From Sphingorhabdus lutea (GTDB lineage Bacteria; Pseudomonadota; Alphaproteobacteria; Sphingomonadales; Sphingomonadaceae), in contig NZ_CP018154.1 in assembly GCF_001889025.1 (NCBI RefSeq), positions 920,501 through 984,500 on the forward strand: a stretch of DNA of 64,000 bases. The letters run 5' to 3'. A program made the position numbers and the translations under genes. Position 1 is the first letter of the stretch. Every line of letters begins with the position of its first letter. This document shows, piece after piece, positions 9,091-17,422 of this stretch. The notes under the pieces were generated by a model. That model was not told where the DNA came from. It did no database searches and saw nothing but the letters and a program-made list of their open reading frames with translations.

Positions 9091-10716
9091 TTAAACCGAA
9101 TATTTGTTTCTGACAACCCAAAATGAGCCAAGAAATATTATCAATAGGGCAAGAATAAGTGGCACTATATTACCCCATTTGGCGAAAAATGTTTCGGCAT
9201 TATGCGGGGGCAGGGGCGCGTCAATTCGCCCTGCAACCCCGGGCTTAATATATTTAACTATACGCCCATTGGCCGCGACAATCGCGCTTATCCCCGTGGG
9301 GGTGGACCGGATTACGGGCAGCCCCTCCTCAACCGCGCGAAGGCGGGCCTGTGCCAAATGCTGCGGCGGCCCCCATGTGCCAAACCATGCGTCATTTGAT
9401 GGGTTAAAGATAAAATCAGGGCGGTTTTTTCGGTCAATAACATTGCCGGAAAATATAATTTCATAACATATTTGCACGCCCATTTTGGGGCGGTGAAGAC
9501 CGTGGCTATCCCTGCCCAAATCCAATGTGCGCGGTCCAGGCCCCTGCCAAAAATCAATCGCGCCGGGGACTAATCGGGTTAACCCCAATGGTTCAAGCAA
9601 CCACCGAAGCGCCAAATATTCACCATAGGGGACAAGATGGGCCTTATCATATTTCCCCAAAATATCAGCATTTTGGGAAATGGCAAAAATGCTGTTGCGC
9701 GCGCCAATCACATCATCCTGCGCGTTAAATTCCAATCGGTCAGAACCGGTAATCAGCACATCATCCTTATTCATCAATTGGGTTAACAGCATGCGGCTTG
9801 CCACCGCGCTGTCGCCGGGTTGCCCGCGATAGGCATAATAGGGATAGCCCGATTCCAATTGCCATGGAATGGCCGCCTCTGGCCATAGGATAAGGCGCGG
9901 CGGTGCATTTTTGGATGCGGTGGAAAGCGTCGATAATTTTTTATAATTTATCGCCTCGGCGCTGGCTTCATATTTATTGGATTGCGGAATATTGGGTTGC
10001 ACCACGGTAATATATTGGGCAATTTTGGGCGCAATTTGTAATGATGTGCCGCCAATATAGGTTAAAAATGCAGAGCAAGCGAGCATCGCCATGCTGAAAC
10101 CGCCGATAATCATGGCATGGTGATATTGCTGCCGCGCCAATATCCATAAAGTGCCGGCGATGAATATCATCAATAATGAAAGGCCATATGTGCCGATAAG
10201 CTGCGCTATGCCGCCAATATCAACCAAGATAACGCCCAATGGATTCCATGCAAATCCAGTGAAAATAGTGGCGCGTAGCCATTCAAATATCGTCCAAAAA
10301 CCGGCAAATATTAAAATGAAAGACAGGGTGGGAATCGAACCCACGGTAAAATATTGTTTTAGCTTTTGTCCCAAAATATAGCTGCCAAGCGATGCAAAAG
10401 CGGGAAATAGCGCCAAATAAAGCGCAAGCAAGACCACCGCAATCCAGCCAAGCCAAGCGGGCATTGCTGCTTGAAAAGTAAAGGCGGTGGCAATCCAATT
10501 ATTGCCAATGGTAAAATGTCCAACGCCAAAAATCCATGCGGCACCAAATGCCTGCCTCGCGGAGACGGCGGCATAAATATGCGCGATTAAATAGGCAAAG
10601 GCCATTAAGGTGAACGGCCATAGTCCCCATGGCGCAAATCCCGTGGCGGATATCGCCCCGATAAGTAACAAAAATATATGCGGATGGCGGGCAATAATAT
10701 GGGTGATTTTTTCCAT
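9091..10716 (-). CDS. lnt: Apolipoprotein N-acyltransferase
   Basis: This inner-membrane enzyme adds the third acyl chain to the N-terminal cysteine of lipoproteins. The protein of about 541 residues has a hydrophobic N-terminal half with several membrane segments and a nitrilase-like periplasmic domain. The catalytic triad is visible as Glu in [11 protein letters not shown], Lys in [12 protein letters not shown] and Cys in [12 protein letters not shown] final membrane segment closes the protein. The ATG at 10716 is preferred over a TTG at 10752. It lies immediately upstream of metK. Confidence 0.95.
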   Translation of the reverse strand: MEKITHIIARHPHIFLLLIGAISATGFAPWGLWPFTLMAFAYLIAHIYAAVSARQAFGAAWIFGVGHFTIGNNWIATAFTFQAAMPAWLGWIAVVLLALYLALFPAFASLGSYILGQKLKQYFTVGSIPTLSFILIFAGFWTIFEWLRATIFTGFAWNPLGVILVDIGGIAQLIGTYGLSLLMIFIAGTLWILARQQYHHAMIIGGFSMAMLACSAFLTYIGGTSLQIAPKIAQYITVVQPNIPQSNKYEASAEAINYKKLSTLSTASKNAPPRLILWPEAAIPWQLESGYPYYAYRGQPGDSAVASRMLLTQLMNKDDVLITGSDRLEFNAQDDVIGARNSIFAISQNADILGKYDKAHLVPYGEYLALRWLLEPLGLTRLVPGAIDFWQGPGPRTLDLGRDSHGLHRPKMGVQICYEIIFSGNVIDRKNRPDFIFNPSNDAWFGTWGPPQHLAQARLRAVEEGLPVIRSTPTGISAIVAANGRIVKYIKPGVAGRIDAPLPPHNAETFFAKWGNIVPLILALLIIFLGSFWVVRNKYSV

Positions 10717-10788
10717 GGATAAACTCTTGCCCAAATATAGACAAAATAGCAATTGGCCAAAGCGCTGCTTTACGATAAACTGCCTGCT

Positions 10789-11283
10789 ATGATGATATTA
10801 AAGACATTTATCGCGGCATTGTCATTATTTCCAATGGCGATGCAATCCAATCAGACAGCTGGCGATGCGGCGCCAATTATATCAAAGCCATTGACCGCGG
10901 CGCAACAGGAAAAAATTTATTGCGTGGCAAGCATTGCATTGGTCGCAGCAGAGCAGGATAGAGGCATTGCCAGCGCCTTAAAATATCATGATATGCGCGG
11001 CGAAGGCAAAAAATGGATTGGTTTTGCGGGTGAAGAATTGATGCGGGAAACCGGTGAGCCGCGCGAAATTATTGCGCTATATTTTAAGGAAGCGGCCGAG
11101 CATCTGCAACGCACAAGCATTGATAACGCCAATGCACAGGCATATTTGGATGGGCAAATGGACAAATGCACCAAATTGATGCGCACGGATTTGGCCCGTG
11201 ATGCTGAAATACAGGCGCAGATTGAGGCGCAAAATGAAGCTGCGGGCGATGCATTGGCCCATGAAGAGGAAGTTAATCCATGA
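10789..11283 (+). CDS. Hypothetical secreted protein, about 164 residues
   Basis: I do not recognise the family. The N-terminus [21 protein letters not shown] looks like a Sec signal peptide. The remainder is helical and charged, with single cysteines in [10 protein letters not shown] and MDKCTKLM that could form a disulfide. The tail (from about residue 130) is rich in Ala, Glu and Gln. The tandem ATG at 10789/10792 is chosen because it starts the signal peptide. Its stop overlaps the start of the VOC gene (ATGA), so the two are translationally coupled. It is divergent from lnt. Confidence 0.7.
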   Translation: MMILKTFIAALSLFPMAMQSNQTAGDAAPIISKPLTAAQQEKIYCVASIALVAAEQDRGIASALKYHDMRGEGKKWIGFAGEELMRETGEPREIIALYFKEAAEHLQRTSIDNANAQAYLDGQMDKCTKLMRTDLARDAEIQAQIEAQNEAAGDALAHEEEVNP

Positions 11284-11699
11284 ATATTCGTCCCTTTCAT
11301 TTGGCCGTGACGGTCGATAATTTGGCCGATGCGCGCGATTTTTATGGACGGATTATGGGATGTGCAGAGGGGCGCAGCAGCGACAAATGGATTGATTTCA
11401 ACCTATATGGCCATCAATTTGTGGTGCATTTGGATGAAGATAAACAGCGCCATATGGCACATAATCCGGTGGATGGGCATCAAGTGCCCGTGCCGCATTT
11501 TGGCGTGGTGCTGACCATGGATGATTGGCAGTTATTGGCCGAAAGTTTAACCAGTTCGGGTATTAAATTTGCGATTGAACCAACCATAAGATTTGCGGGG
11601 CAAGCAGGAGAACAGGCCACCATGTTTTTCACCGATCCGGCAGGCAATGCATTGGAGTTTAAGGCATTTGCCCATGATGATATGATTTTTGCGACTTAA
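11280..11699 (+). CDS. VOC (glyoxalase/bleomycin-resistance) family protein
   Basis: A 139-residue protein with one pair of beta-alpha-beta-beta-beta modules. It starts with [19 protein letters not shown] and ends with [15 protein letters not shown], both diagnostic of the vicinal-oxygen-chelate fold. Candidate metal ligands are His7, His73 and Glu126. The family includes glyoxalases, dioxygenases and resistance proteins, and the substrate cannot be deduced. The start overlaps the stop of the upstream gene by four bases. Confidence 0.88.
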   Translation: MNIRPFHLAVTVDNLADARDFYGRIMGCAEGRSSDKWIDFNLYGHQFVVHLDEDKQRHMAHNPVDGHQVPVPHFGVVLTMDDWQLLAESLTSSGIKFAIEPTIRFAGQAGEQATMFFTDPAGNALEFKAFAHDDMIFAT

Positions 11700-11724
11700 A
11701 AACATTATTTAAGAAGAAAATATA

Positions 11725-12375
11725 TTATTTCCCCATCACCTGTTCAATTGATGTGACATTTGAGCAAAGGTGGCTTTCTTTGGATGAACCTTTGCCGCCC
11801 AACATACCAACAATAATAAATCCGCCAATCACCAAAATTAAAAATGCCGCGCTTAAAATTCCTAAATATTTTTCAATAAAAACCTTAATCGGTGCGCCAA
11901 ATTTCCAGAATAAAAAGCCAACAAGCATGAATTGCACCGAACGGCTTATCATGCTGGACCATATAAAGGTCCATAAATCCATATGAATAAAGCCAGCGGT
12001 TAAGGTGATAAGTTTGAATGGAATGGGCGTTGCACCCTTTATCAAAATCATCTCAGCGCCATATTCGCGCAAATAACAGGCCGCTTGGGGGAAACTTTCC
12101 CATAGGCCAAGCGCCTTTAACAACGCTATGCCTATGCTTTCATAGGCAAGATAGCCAATCATATAACCAAATAAACCGCCCAAAACCGACGATAATGTGC
12201 AAATCACGCCATAGCGCAATGCCTTATCCGGATTGGATAGGCACATTAAACCCAATAATGGATGGGGTGGAATCGGGAAAAAGCTGCTTTCCATAAAGGA
12301 AATCGCAAAAAGCCAGCGTTCTGCATGGGGGTGGGCCGATTTTTCAATCGTCCAATCATAAAGTTTGCGTAACAT
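11725..12375 (-). CDS. YqaA family membrane protein (VTT/DedA-like)
   Basis: A 216-residue integral membrane protein with about five hydrophobic segments. The middle portion has the VTT/SNARE-associated features: FPIPPHPLLGLMCL near residue 35, GGLFGYMIGYLAYE near 66 and LIKGATPIPFKLITLTAGF near 112, matching the YqaA branch of the DedA-like superfamily. DedA relatives act as lipid scramblases or flippases, but the role of YqaA is not established. It stands alone between the VOC gene (convergent) and ilvE (same strand). Confidence 0.85.
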   Translation of the reverse strand: MLRKLYDWTIEKSAHPHAERWLFAISFMESSFFPIPPHPLLGLMCLSNPDKALRYGVICTLSSVLGGLFGYMIGYLAYESIGIALLKALGLWESFPQAACYLREYGAEMILIKGATPIPFKLITLTAGFIHMDLWTFIWSSMISRSVQFMLVGFLFWKFGAPIKVFIEKYLGILSAAFLILVIGGFIIVGMLGGKGSSKESHLCSNVTSIEQVMGK

Positions 12376-12436
12376 GAATATGGCCTAGATTATAAATAGG
12401 TAAGTGAAAAGCAGAACATCATTATATAAACGACGA

Positions 12437-13531
12437 TTATGTGATTTTTTTAACCCAGCCATAGCTGTCATCGCTATTCCCGCGTTGAATATCGACCAAT
12501 AATTGGCGCAATTTTACGGTCATTTGGCCGGTGCTGCCATTGCCGATGGTAAATTCGCCGCGTGAAGATTTTACTTTGCCCACTGCGCTAACCACGGCGG
12601 CGGTGCCGCATGCAAAACATTCCAATAATTTGCCTGAATTACTGTCATCTTCCCATTGTTGGCGGCTATAACGTTCTTCACGCACGCGCAAACCCTGGTC
12701 CTTGGCCAATTGCAAAATGGATTTACGCGTAATGCCGGGTAAAATAGTGCCGGAAAGCGGCGGGGTTAAGATGCTGCCATCATCAAAAATGAAGAACAGG
12801 TTCATGCCGCCCAATTCCTCCACCCATTCATGTTCGGCTGCATCAAAAAACACCACCTGATCGCATCCATTTTTGGCTGCCTCTGCCTGTGCGATTAAAC
12901 TGGCGGCGTAATTTCCGCCGCATTTGGCCGCGCCCGTGCCGCCCTTTGCCGCGCGGCTGTAATTTTCGGACGCCCAAATGGTCACGGCATCCGCGCCTTT
13001 TTTGAAATATGCACCAACGGGGGAGGCGATGACGATGAACATATATTCTTTGGCAGGGCGCACGCCAAGGAAAACCTCGCTCGCAAACATGAATGGGCGC
13101 AAATATAATGACCCGCCATCGACATTGGGGAACCAGTCCATGTCAATTTTCACCAATTGCTCAATTGCCTCAATAAACAGATTTTCATCAATTTGCGGCA
13201 TTGCCATACGGTCCGCCGATAAATTAAACCGCGCGGCATTTTCCTGTGGCCGGAACAGGCCGATTGAACCATCGGCCAATCGATATGCCTTCATTCCTTC
13301 GAAAATTTCCTGTGCATAATGCAAAACGGCGGTTGCAGGGTCAAGCGACAATGGACCGCGCGCCACAATGCGGGCATCATGCCATCCCTTATCCTGACTA
13401 TAATTTATCACGGCCATATGATCGGTGAAAATATTACCAAAGCCGGGATCGGCAATTTTGGCCGTGCGTGCTTCGGCTGATGTGGGATTGGTTGATGGTT
13501 GGATGTTAAACCCGTCATGTTGATCGCGCAC
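12437..13531 (-). CDS. ilvE: Branched-chain amino-acid aminotransferase
   Basis: A 364-residue class IV PLP aminotransferase that makes or degrades Leu, Ile and Val by transferring the amino group to or from 2-oxoglutarate. The PLP lysine is Lys203 in GAAKCGGNYAASL. Other family marks are YAQEIFEGMKAYR (residues 72-84), LYLRPFMFA, EWVEELGGMNLFF and LSGTILPGITRKS. The length matches the longer class (BCAT type II). It is divergent from a MarR-family regulator, an arrangement common in alphaproteobacteria. Confidence 0.95.
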   Translation of the reverse strand: MRDQHDGFNIQPSTNPTSAEARTAKIADPGFGNIFTDHMAVINYSQDKGWHDARIVARGPLSLDPATAVLHYAQEIFEGMKAYRLADGSIGLFRPQENAARFNLSADRMAMPQIDENLFIEAIEQLVKIDMDWFPNVDGGSLYLRPFMFASEVFLGVRPAKEYMFIVIASPVGAYFKKGADAVTIWASENYSRAAKGGTGAAKCGGNYAASLIAQAEAAKNGCDQVVFFDAAEHEWVEELGGMNLFFIFDDGSILTPPLSGTILPGITRKSILQLAKDQGLRVREERYSRQQWEDDSNSGKLLECFACGTAAVVSAVGKVKSSRGEFTIGNGSTGQMTVKLRQLLVDIQRGNSDDSYGWVKKIT

Positions 13532-13659
13532 TATTATTTACTCCGGCCAGCTATATTTTTGACGATATAAAATGCAAAAATATATAATTACTTAATTTGA
13601 AAATATGTTGCATCATTATTGCTTGCAGATGCATAAATCTAATGGCAAGATACGTCAAT

Positions 13660-14241
13660 ATGGTTGACCCATTAAAAATATATCCATCCGGTCCCTTGTC
13701 TTCAATTGGCAAAAGCAAATTGGAGGGCGCATCGCGTGGTTCTTCGTCTTCGCAAAATGGACAATTTACCGCATCGCCGCTTTTCCTGCGGGAGGAGGAG
13801 GTTCGGCGCGGAGCTGAGCTTTTATTTTTTGGTTATACCCGATTTACCAGTTCAATTGATGAATTATTGGATGTTCAGGGTTTGGGCCGTGCGCACCACC
13901 GTACATTATATTTTATTGCCCGCCAGCCCGATATAAATGTGGGGCAATTATTGGCTTATTTGGCGATTACCAAACAATCATTGGGCCGTGTGCTGAACGA
14001 GTTAATCGAGAGAAATTTGGTGGAAACACGCCCCGGAGACAAGGACCGCCGTCAAAAATTATTGCGTTTGACCAATGAGGGCGCGGCGATGGAACAAAAA
14101 TTATTTGAACGGTTAAAGCAAAAAATGTCGCTGGCATATAGCGAGGCGGGGCAAGAGGCGGTAAGTGGTTTTTGGCAAGTTCTCCATGCCTTAATCCCCA
14201 ATGCGGATAAGGCATTGGTGAATGAGCTGCAAAATATATAA
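13660..14241 (+). CDS. MarR family transcriptional regulator
   Basis: A protein of about 193 residues with a winged-helix domain of MarR type. The stretch ITKQSLGRVLNELIERNLVETRPGDKDRRQKLLRLT is the recognition helix plus wing, including the conserved DxRxK-like DKDRRQK. The first 50 residues are polar and likely disordered. Two ATGs (13642, 13660) are possible and neither has a strong ribosome site. It is divergent from ilvE, so regulation of ilvE or self-regulation is plausible but unproven. It resembles the PetP-type MarR proteins found next to ilvE in this class. Confidence 0.87.
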   Translation: MVDPLKIYPSGPLSSIGKSKLEGASRGSSSSQNGQFTASPLFLREEEVRRGAELLFFGYTRFTSSIDELLDVQGLGRAHHRTLYFIARQPDINVGQLLAYLAITKQSLGRVLNELIERNLVETRPGDKDRRQKLLRLTNEGAAMEQKLFERLKQKMSLAYSEAGQEAVSGFWQVLHALIPNADKALVNELQNI

Positions 14242-14277
14242 TCGCGTAAATTTATTTTTAAGAATGGGCCTGAAAAA

Positions 14278-14598
14278 ATGAGTGAGACAATTGATCGGTT
14301 GGAAGAAGTCATCAGGATAAGGCGCAAGGAATCGCCAAAGAAAAGCTATGTCGCCAAATTACGCTCCAAAGGCAGGCAGCAAATTGCCAAAAAACTGGGT
14401 GAGGAAGCGGTTGAGGTGGTCATTGCCGCCATGTTGGGAAAGAAAAAACAGGTTATCGCCGAATCCGCCGATATGATGTTCCACCATTTAATGCTGCTCG
14501 CTGATATGGGGCTTTCTATACATGATGTTTTTGCCGAATTGGAATCGCGCAAGGGGATGTCGGGATTGGAAGAAAAAGCAAATAGGAAAGATGGTTGA
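14278..14598 (+). CDS. hisE: Phosphoribosyl-ATP pyrophosphohydrolase
   Basis: A 106-residue enzyme for the second step of histidine synthesis, hydrolysing phosphoribosyl-ATP to phosphoribosyl-AMP. The MazG-like four-helix fold shows SYVAKLRSKGRQQIAKKLGEEAVE and ADMMFHHLMLLADMG, carrying the conserved acidic residues for Mg2+ (Glu-Glu in GEEAVE and Asp in ADMMFH). It is followed six bases later by hinT, as in many alphaproteobacterial his clusters, but no other his gene is nearby. Confidence 0.95.
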   Translation: MSETIDRLEEVIRIRRKESPKKSYVAKLRSKGRQQIAKKLGEEAVEVVIAAMLGKKKQVIAESADMMFHHLMLLADMGLSIHDVFAELESRKGMSGLEEKANRKDG

Positions 14599-14603
14599 AT
14601 AAT

Positions 14604-14978
14604 ATGGTTGATCCGCACGCGGCCTATGACGAACAAAATATTTTTGCCAAAATTTTACGCGGGGAAATTCCGTGTAATAAGGTTTTTGAAGATGAATTTG
14701 CGCTTGCCTTTCATGATATTAACCCGCAATCGCCGCATCATATTTTGGTGATACCAAAGGGCGCATTTGTCAGTTTTGATGATTTTACAGCACATGCATC
14801 CGATGCTGAAATTGCGGGATTTATTCGCGCAGTGGGCATGGTGGCGCGTGATGCCGGAGTGGTCGATAGCGGTTATCGTCTATTGGCCAATATTGGTAAA
14901 GATGCCCATCAAGAAGTGCCGCATTTACATGTTCATATTTTGGCGGGGCGCCCACTTGGCCCGATGTTGGCGCGATAA
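14604..14978 (+). CDS. hinT: HIT family protein (HinT-type purine nucleoside phosphoramidase)
   Basis: A 124-residue histidine-triad protein. The triad HLHVHIL is near the C-terminus, where the second-last histidine acts as nucleophile on adenosine phosphoramidates. The N-terminal block IFAKILRGEIPCNKVFEDEFALAFHDINPQ is typical of the HinT branch. The ATG at 14604 is chosen over a TTG that overlaps the hisE stop. It follows hisE closely and is probably translated from the same mRNA. Confidence 0.93.
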   Translation: MVDPHAAYDEQNIFAKILRGEIPCNKVFEDEFALAFHDINPQSPHHILVIPKGAFVSFDDFTAHASDAEIAGFIRAVGMVARDAGVVDSGYRLLANIGKDAHQEVPHLHVHILAGRPLGPMLAR

Positions 14979-15117
14979 AATTTTTGTCTTTCGCTGGAAA
15001 ATACACAAAATGCGGCAAAAAGAGACATAATATAGTTGCGCAGGATTATTTTCTGACTAGGTTTAGAGGCACGAAGACCCATTGGCATCGACCAATTGGG
15101 ATTTAAGGGGAGTTTTT

Positions 15118-16689
15118 ATGATATTTGGACGGGTAAAGCCGATTGACGATATTCTCGCGACGGCAAAGAAAAAGGCATTGCCGCGCACATTGGGTGCGCT
15201 GCAATTAACTTTATTTGGTGTGGGCTGTGTTATCGGGACGGGTATTTTCGTTCTGACATCTGCCGGCGCACAAAAGGCAGGCCCTGGCCTGATGCTGGCA
15301 TTTGCAATTGCCGGTTTAATCTGCATTGTGGCGGCGCTTTGCTATGCTGAAATTGCATCAATGCTGCCGGTGGCGGGTTCGGCCTATACCTATACCTATT
15401 CAGTAATGGGTGAAATTTTGGCATGGACGGTCGGTTGGGCCTTGGTGCTTGAATATGCGGTGGCGGCGTCTGCGGTTGCCGTGGGCTGGTCGGGATATTT
15501 CTCCGGAACGATATTACAGGAAACCTTTGGGGTGCAATTGCCTGCATTTTTGGCGGGCGGCCCATTGGTCCTTGGCGGGATAGAGGGCGGTTTAATTAAC
15601 CTTCCTGCTGTTGTCATCGCATTATTGGTGACATGGTTGTTGATGATTGGCACCAGTGAATCGGCAAAGGTAAATGCCATTTTGGTGGCGATTAAGGTTA
15701 CTGCATTAACTACCTTTATCATCCTTACTTTGCCAAAATCGGAAATGGCCAATTTCAACCCATTTTTGCCTGCTGGCGTATTTGGCGGTTTGGGTTCGGG
15801 CATTGGCGCGGTTGGCGCGGCGGCGACAATTTTCTTCGCCTATGTTGGTTTTGACGCGGTTTCCACAGCAGCGGAAGAAACCAAAAACCCGCAACGCAAT
15901 GTGCCCATTGGCTTAATTGGTTCATTGTTAATTTGCACCATTTTCTATATTTTGGTCGCGGCAGGTGCAGTGGGCACAATTGGCGGCCAACCAATTATGG
16001 GGCCAAATGGCATTCCTTTCCCCGCTGGTTCAGAAGAATTGGCACGTCAATGTGCAATGGCGGAACATTCGGCTAAATTGGTTTGTTCAAATGAGGCATT
16101 GGCCCATGTGCTGCGTGAAATTGGTTTTGGCACTATTGGCAACATGCTTGGCTATGCGGCATTTATTGCATTGCCTTCGGTAATTTTGATTTTACTATTC
16201 GGTCAAACGCGTATCTTCTTTGTGATGGCGCGTGATGGATTGCTGCCGGAATCATTGTCAAAAATTCACCCAAAATGGGGCACGCCCTATGTGGTGACCG
16301 CGATTACTGGCGCAGTGGTTGCATTTGCAGCGGCATTTTTGCCCGTGGGTCAATTGGCCGATATCGCCAATGCAGGCACGCTTTATGCCTTTATGATGGT
16401 GGCCATTGCGGTGATGTTGCTTCGTAAGCGTGATCCAAATCGCGAACGGTCGTTTAAAACACCGATGCTGTGGTTTGTTGGTCCTGCAACCATTATTGGC
16501 TGTGTGTTCCTATTCCTAAATCTACCATTTGAGGCGATGATTGTGCTTCCTGCATGGGCGGCCATTGGTATGGTGATTTATTTCCTATATGGATATAGCC
16601 GCAGCCATGTGGGCAAGGGCATAGTTGAGGTGCATAGCCTTGACGATGATGCACCACATCGCCCCGTTGATGGCGGACCGGTTGTATAA
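15118..16689 (+). CDS. Amino-acid permease, APC superfamily
   Basis: A 523-residue inner-membrane transporter with about 12-13 hydrophobic segments. The first membrane helix holds the APC signature GVGCVIGTGIFVLTSAGAQKAGPG, with the unwound GxGI site for substrate. Another conserved region is AEIASMLPVAGSAYTYTYSVMGE. It resembles the cationic amino-acid transporter branch, but the substrate is not certain. The ATG at 15118 has AAGGGGA seven bases upstream. A strong terminator follows. Confidence 0.93.
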   Translation: MIFGRVKPIDDILATAKKKALPRTLGALQLTLFGVGCVIGTGIFVLTSAGAQKAGPGLMLAFAIAGLICIVAALCYAEIASMLPVAGSAYTYTYSVMGEILAWTVGWALVLEYAVAASAVAVGWSGYFSGTILQETFGVQLPAFLAGGPLVLGGIEGGLINLPAVVIALLVTWLLMIGTSESAKVNAILVAIKVTALTTFIILTLPKSEMANFNPFLPAGVFGGLGSGIGAVGAAATIFFAYVGFDAVSTAAEETKNPQRNVPIGLIGSLLICTIFYILVAAGAVGTIGGQPIMGPNGIPFPAGSEELARQCAMAEHSAKLVCSNEALAHVLREIGFGTIGNMLGYAAFIALPSVILILLFGQTRIFFVMARDGLLPESLSKIHPKWGTPYVVTAITGAVVAFAAAFLPVGQLADIANAGTLYAFMMVAIAVMLLRKRDPNRERSFKTPMLWFVGPATIIGCVFLFLNLPFEAMIVLPAWAAIGMVIYFLYGYSRSHVGKGIVEVHSLDDDAPHRPVDGGPVV

Positions 16690-16710
16690 AAGATTAAAAA
16701 CTTAATGGAG

Positions 16711-16736
16711 AAGGGGGCGATATGCCCCCTTTTTTA
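16711..16736 (+). terminator. Rho-independent terminator after the amino-acid permease
   Basis: Eight-base stem AAGGGGGC / GCCCCCTT with loop GATAT, followed by T residues. It sits 22 bp after the permease stop codon. Confidence 0.93.
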
Positions 16737-16762
16737 TCGCAATAATTTTTTGGAGGAATAAT

Positions 16763-17398
16763 ATGATAATTTTTGGTGCACCATTGTCGCCCTTTGTTCG
16801 CAAGGTGATGATTTATTGCGTAGAACGCAAAATTGATTTTGAACTGCGCCCCGTTAACCTTGGTTCACAAGATCCAGAATTTCTTGCCGCATCGCCGCTG
16901 CGTAAAATGCCCGCCATACAGGATGGTGATTATTGCTTGGCCGATTCCTCTGCCATTGTGCATTATTTGGAAGGCAAATATGGCGCGGCCTTAATCCCCA
17001 ATGATGCACAGTTGCGGGGCAAGGCAATTTGGTTTGACGAGGTGGCAGATACGGTCTTTGCCGCTACATTGGGTAAAATATTCTTTAACCGTGTGGTTGC
17101 GCCGAAATTTATGGGCAGGGAAGGCGATATGGCCGCCGCCGATGATGCAGAAAAAAATGACCTGCCGCCCTTATTGGCATGGGCGGAAAGCGAAGTCCCA
17201 GATGAGGGTTATTTGCTGGGCAAAGATTTCACCTTAGCTGATATTTCGTTGGCGGGCGTGTTTATCAATCTGTCGCATGGCGGGGTAGAGCTGGACGCAG
17301 CGACATATCCAAAAATTACCTCATGGTTGAAGCGGGTTTTGGCGCGTGACAGCTTCGCCGCGCAAGTTGCGCGTGAAAAAAAGATGTTAAGCCGTTAA
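16763..17398 (+). CDS. Glutathione S-transferase family protein
   Basis: A 211-residue cytosolic protein with an N-terminal thioredoxin-like domain (about 1-78). This begins with GAPLSPFVRKVMIY, where Ser is the expected thiol-activating residue, and contains the cis-proline in RKMPAI and the glutathione gamma-glutamyl site DSSAIVHYLE. An alpha-helical C-terminal domain has the GST N-capping motif in LLGKDFTLADISLAG. The substrate is unknown. The ATG at 16763 has a strong GGAGGA site. It is convergent with the thiolase-like gene. Confidence 0.92.
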   Translation: MIIFGAPLSPFVRKVMIYCVERKIDFELRPVNLGSQDPEFLAASPLRKMPAIQDGDYCLADSSAIVHYLEGKYGAALIPNDAQLRGKAIWFDEVADTVFAATLGKIFFNRVVAPKFMGREGDMAAADDAEKNDLPPLLAWAESEVPDEGYLLGKDFTLADISLAGVFINLSHGGVELDAATYPKITSWLKRVLARDSFAAQVAREKKMLSR

Positions 17399-17422
17399 AT
17401 TTTTTGATGTGCGAAATCTAAA

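Noticed and set aside
10319..10345. tRNA T-arm look-alike in lnt: GTGGGTTCGATTCCCAC on the minus strand
   Set aside because: The T-stem and loop match tRNA consensus, but no acceptor, D or anticodon arm pairs around it, and it is in frame as the VGSIPTLS part of lnt. It is a chance match, though it would mislead tRNA or attachment-site scans.
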